A stretch of DNA of 9,186 nucleotides from Gammaproteobacteria bacterium (GTDB lineage Bacteria > Pseudomonadota > Gammaproteobacteria > Pseudomonadales > Azotimanducaceae), in assembly GCA_002719135.1 (NCBI GenBank), contig PBGU01000004.1, forward strand, positions 5,189 through 14,374. Reading direction: 5' to 3'. Below are positions 7,472 through 9,186 of the stretch, one piece after another; the stretch's first letter is position 1, and each line of letters begins with the position of its first letter. A program made the translations under genes and the position numbers. The notes beneath the pieces are model-generated. The model did not search any database. It saw only the letters and a list, made by a program, of their open reading frames with translations, and was not told the DNA's origin.

Positions 7472-8085
7472 CGTTTTTCCGCGACCGCCTTGCTCAGCAA
7501 GCGCTTACTCAGTCTATTGGTCCCGATCACCTCGCCCGAACCATCAATGTTGAAACGCAACGCGGTTTGCTCATCGCCCACGCCGGTGAGTTCGAGCGTG
7601 TCGTAGTAAATAAGCTTGACCACTGGATTGAGCTTCTCCACCTTCACAGAGACCGGCAACGGCTCGCTATAGTTCGACTGATAATGCAATACGTTCACGA
7701 CGTACTCCCCGGCCTTTAGTGCTCTGACCGTTACCGTCTCTTGATTGAGCGGGTTGGACACCTCGACACCATCGAGAACTACACGGTCTTGAAACAAACC
7801 ACGATCGTCGCGGTCCAAATGCATTAACCCCGTATCGCGATTGTGGTACCAGACCATATTCCCTTGCGGGTCCTCGACCAAGGTATCGACGTCGTCTGGA
7901 TGCCGATCCTCCCAACGAACGGTGATGAGGATTTCAGCTTTGCGATCCACTTTCCCTGTGTCGGTCGGGTCGCTGATTAGCGAGAAAGCGACCACAAACA
8001 TAAACGCGAAGCCCAGCAATGCGTTGAAGAGGAGGTCGGTAAAGGCGTCTTGGGATTCGCTCTGGCTATATATCCTATGACGCAT
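7468..8085 (-). CDS. ExbD/TolR/MotB-like single-span protein with unusual periplasmic beta domain
   Basis: A 205-residue protein. A short cytoplasmic N-terminus leads into one transmembrane helix at about 18-37. Just before it, the segment AFTDLLFNALLGFAFMF places Asp17 where ExbD, TolR and MotB carry the essential proton-carrying Asp. The periplasmic part differs from ExbD/TolR: residues about 50-97 (ILITVRWEDRHPDDVDTLV, EDPQGNMVWYHN, then LDRDDRG) recall the WD-x-DLHV-DPxG ... LDRDD pattern of YfaP/DUF2135-type beta domains. It is followed by AGEYVVNVLHYQ and VSVKVEKLNP, which fit further beta strands. This resemblance is from memory of the motif, not a search. No OmpA-type peptidoglycan-binding signature is seen. 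The ATG at 8085 overlaps the end of the channel gene by 11 bases and the stop overlaps the next gene by four. Most likely the stator partner of the upstream channel protein. Confidence 0.82.
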   Translation of the reverse strand: MRHRIYSQSESQDAFTDLLFNALLGFAFMFVVAFSLISDPTDTGKVDRKAEILITVRWEDRHPDDVDTLVEDPQGNMVWYHNRDTGLMHLDRDDRGLFQDRVVLDGVEVSNPLNQETVTVRALKAGEYVVNVLHYQSNYSEPLPVSVKVEKLNPVVKLIYYDTLELTGVGDEQTALRFNIDGSGEVIGTNRLSKRLLSKAVAEKR

Positions 8086-8776
8086 CCGCGTTAACGCCTT
8101 TTGCCCCGGCCCCGTATTCGTGAGGTTCAGTATCGACGAATACTTGTAGACGAGTCACTAAATCAGCCGCCGATGTATCAACGACGTGATATTGAAGCTT
8201 CAATAACGTGCTGGTTACCAGACCCGCGATCGTGGTGTACAAGGCGACCGCCATCCCTCCACTCATCGCGCTTAGGAGTTGTTGCATCATCGACGGATCG
8301 AAGTCCTCGATTTCTCCGACCGGAAGCAGCATCAAAATAAAACCAACGACCGTACCAAGCAGGCCGAGTTTCAACAACACATCGCTGACGAAGTGCCCGA
8401 TGGCGTGCCGATTGGCAAGTTCGTCTCCGAACGCGTTCAGCAACGCGGCGGCATTGTCATCTGATTTTGCGCTAAGGCGAACGAAAAACTCGCCCAGTAA
8501 CCCGTCTTTCACCGAGATGGTTTGATCACCCTGTAACCGGGCTTCTTCGAGATCGGAAAAACGTCGACGTTCTCGCGTCAAGTCGAACGACGACCATAGC
8601 CAGTGGAAACTAGCCAACGTATAGACGCCAAGGATGACCCAAGAAATATAGCTTCGGTCGGAATTCAGCGCGAGCGCAACCAGACCGCGATCGGCCGCGA
8701 GATAAAACCCGAACACGACCAATCCCGTCAGAATCAACGCACGGTATATGAGAGATGTATCGATACGACTGGGCAC
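8075..8776 (-). CDS. MotA/TolQ/ExbB proton-channel family protein
   Basis: A 233-residue inner-membrane protein with four likely spans: about 9-29, 44-62, 130-152 and 167-193. A charged cytoplasmic loop of some 65 residues separates spans 2 and 3. The family signature is clear in the last two spans: LLKLGLLGTVVGFILMLLPV (134-153), then MQQLLSAMSGGMAVALYTTI and AGLVTSTLLK, with Thr142 and Thr181/Thr182 where TolQ/ExbB have pore-lining threonines. Such proteins form a pentamer around a dimer of ExbD/TolR/MotB-type partners and turn proton flow into rotation or force. Length is like TolQ/ExbB, without the long cytoplasmic tail of ZorA or the MotA torque loop architecture. It is the first gene of a three-gene operon, starts with GTG at 8776 and has a weak ribosome binding site. 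What the motor drives is unknown; no TonB or TolA gene is in view. Confidence 0.88.
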   Translation of the reverse strand: MPSRIDTSLIYRALILTGLVVFGFYLAADRGLVALALNSDRSYISWVILGVYTLASFHWLWSSFDLTRERRRFSDLEEARLQGDQTISVKDGLLGEFFVRLSAKSDDNAAALLNAFGDELANRHAIGHFVSDVLLKLGLLGTVVGFILMLLPVGEIEDFDPSMMQQLLSAMSGGMAVALYTTIAGLVTSTLLKLQYHVVDTSAADLVTRLQVFVDTEPHEYGAGAKGVNADAS

Positions 8777-8829
8777 AACCGATGCAGTCTAATCAGTCGA
8801 GTTCTTATCGACCAGCTGCAATTTGGTCC

Positions 8830-8867
8830 CTCGGCCGCATCCGCGGAAAATCTGGCATACTCGGCCG
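8830..8867. repeat. Paired CTCGGCCG direct repeat in the divergent promoter region
   Basis: CTCGGCCG occurs at 8830-8837 and again at 8860-8867, exactly 30 bases apart, about three helical turns. Each contains the palindrome CGGCCG. The copies lie in the 123-base region between the channel operon and the right-hand amidohydrolase, so a shared operator is conceivable. CGGCCG also occurs inside coding sequence here, so chance is not excluded. Confidence 0.3.
8853..8861 (+). promoter_or_regulatory. Candidate extended -10 for the right-hand amidohydrolase
   Basis: TGGCATACT resembles an extended -10 (TG, one base, then CATACT against TATAAT), about 38 bases before the ATG at 8900. No convincing -35 is present at the usual spacing, which extended -10 promoters can tolerate. 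The second CTCGGCCG copy overlaps its end. Confidence 0.3.
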
Positions 8868-8890
8868 TCACTAATTTTTTGAGTCACATG

Positions 8891-8898
8891 GGAGAGGA
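8891..8898 (+). promoter_or_regulatory. Shine-Dalgarno of the right-hand amidohydrolase (decides its start)
   Basis: GGAGAGGA ends one base before ATG 8900, and its GGAG core lies 5 bases upstream of that ATG. The in-frame ATG at 8888 would place the site inside the gene and lacks its own, so 8900 is preferred. Confidence 0.65.
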
Positions 8899-8899
8899 C

Positions 8900-9186
8900 A
8901 TGTCCCACGATCTAGTCATTCGCGGAGGCGTCATCGTCGACGGCACCGGCACCGAGCCATTCGAAGGTGATATCGCCATCGAAGGCAACACAATCGCCGC
9001 TATCGGCACGGTCGAGGAGAACGGGGTCGAAGAAATCCACGCTGACGGAAACACCGTCACGCCGGGATTCGTTGACCTGCACACCCATCTTGATGCCCAA
9101 ATCGGATGGGACCCACACATGACCTCCGTCACCTGGCACGGCGTCACGACTGCACTGATGGGTAACTGCGGGGTGACATTTGCTCC
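8900..9186 (+). CDS. D-aminoacylase-type amidohydrolase (amidohydrolase family 3), 3'-truncated
   Basis: Only the first 95 codons are in the window. The N-terminus DLVIRGGVIVDGTG is the standard first strand of this superfamily. It is followed by GDIAIEGNTIAAIG, then TPGFVDLHTHLDAQIGWDP with the HxH metal pair His61-x-His63, and HGVTTALMGNCGV, whose Cys sits at the metal-ligand position of D-aminoacylases. Family members are about 500-580 residues, so over four fifths lies beyond the right edge. The motifs DAQxxWDP and MGNCGV point to a subgroup different from the amidohydrolase at the left edge, which reads VAGNCGFS. Activity is probably hydrolysis of an N-acyl-D-amino acid or related amide or lactam; the substrate is unknown. 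It is transcribed away from the channel operon, from a shared 123-base intergenic region. Confidence 0.9.
   Translation, partial: MSHDLVIRGGVIVDGTGTEPFEGDIAIEGNTIAAIGTVEENGVEEIHADGNTVTPGFVDLHTHLDAQIGWDPHMTSVTWHGVTTALMGNCGVTFA

Noticed and set aside
6920..8776. The channel operon as the local energiser (ExbB-ExbD-TonB) of the TonB-dependent receptor at 2231-4474.
   Set aside because: The second protein's periplasmic domain is not ExbD-like, and the third has two spans and no TonB C-terminal domain. The operon is also separated from the receptor by the dehydrogenase gene and shows no Fur box.
8075..8776. ZorA-type anti-phage (Zorya) motor.
   Set aside because: The protein is only 233 residues with no long coiled-coil tail. 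The partner lacks a visible OmpA-type domain, and no helicase or nuclease gene is nearby.

Overview
The window looks like a chromosomal stretch of a free-living Gram-negative bacterium, most likely a marine-type gammaproteobacterium. This rests on gene content: an outer-membrane TonB-dependent receptor behind a Fur operator, a periplasmic PQQ/haem c alcohol dehydrogenase, a phytanoyl-CoA-dioxygenase-type oxygenase and two D-aminoacylase-type amidohydrolases. G+C is moderate, somewhat above half by eye (not counted). The species assignment is inference. No tRNA, rRNA, CRISPR array, insertion sequence or phage gene was found.

Layout, left to right. Positions 1-1293 (+) hold the 3' part of a D-aminoacylase-type amidohydrolase cut by the window edge. 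A PhyH-family Fe(II)/2-oxoglutarate oxygenase follows about 90 bases later on the same strand (1383-2234). Its stop codon overlaps the stop codon of a convergent FecA-like TonB-dependent receptor (2231-4474, -). The 187-base divergent region upstream of the receptor carries a near-perfect Fur box at 4519-4533 and leads on the other side into a type II quinohaemoprotein alcohol dehydrogenase (4662-6881, +). That gene converges on a tightly overlapping three-gene minus-strand operon (8776 down to 6920). The operon encodes a MotA/TolQ/ExbB proton-channel protein, an ExbD/TolR/MotB-like single-span protein with an unusual periplasmic domain, and a two-span membrane protein with a proline-rich tail. 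Divergent from it, a second, different amidohydrolase starts at 8900 (+) and runs off the right edge.

How the parts may work together. The receptor is probably an iron-chelate importer repressed by Fur under iron sufficiency. The alcohol dehydrogenase oxidises alcohols in the periplasm and passes electrons through its own haem c to the respiratory chain. The two amidohydrolases point to cleavage of N-acylated D-amino acids or related amides. The most interesting part is the three-gene channel operon. It has the core of a proton-driven ExbB/ExbD or MotA/MotB-type motor, but no TonB, TolA, peptidoglycan-binding domain or defence partner is visible, and its two small partners do not match a motor accessory I can name. 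It is the best candidate here for an undescribed system.
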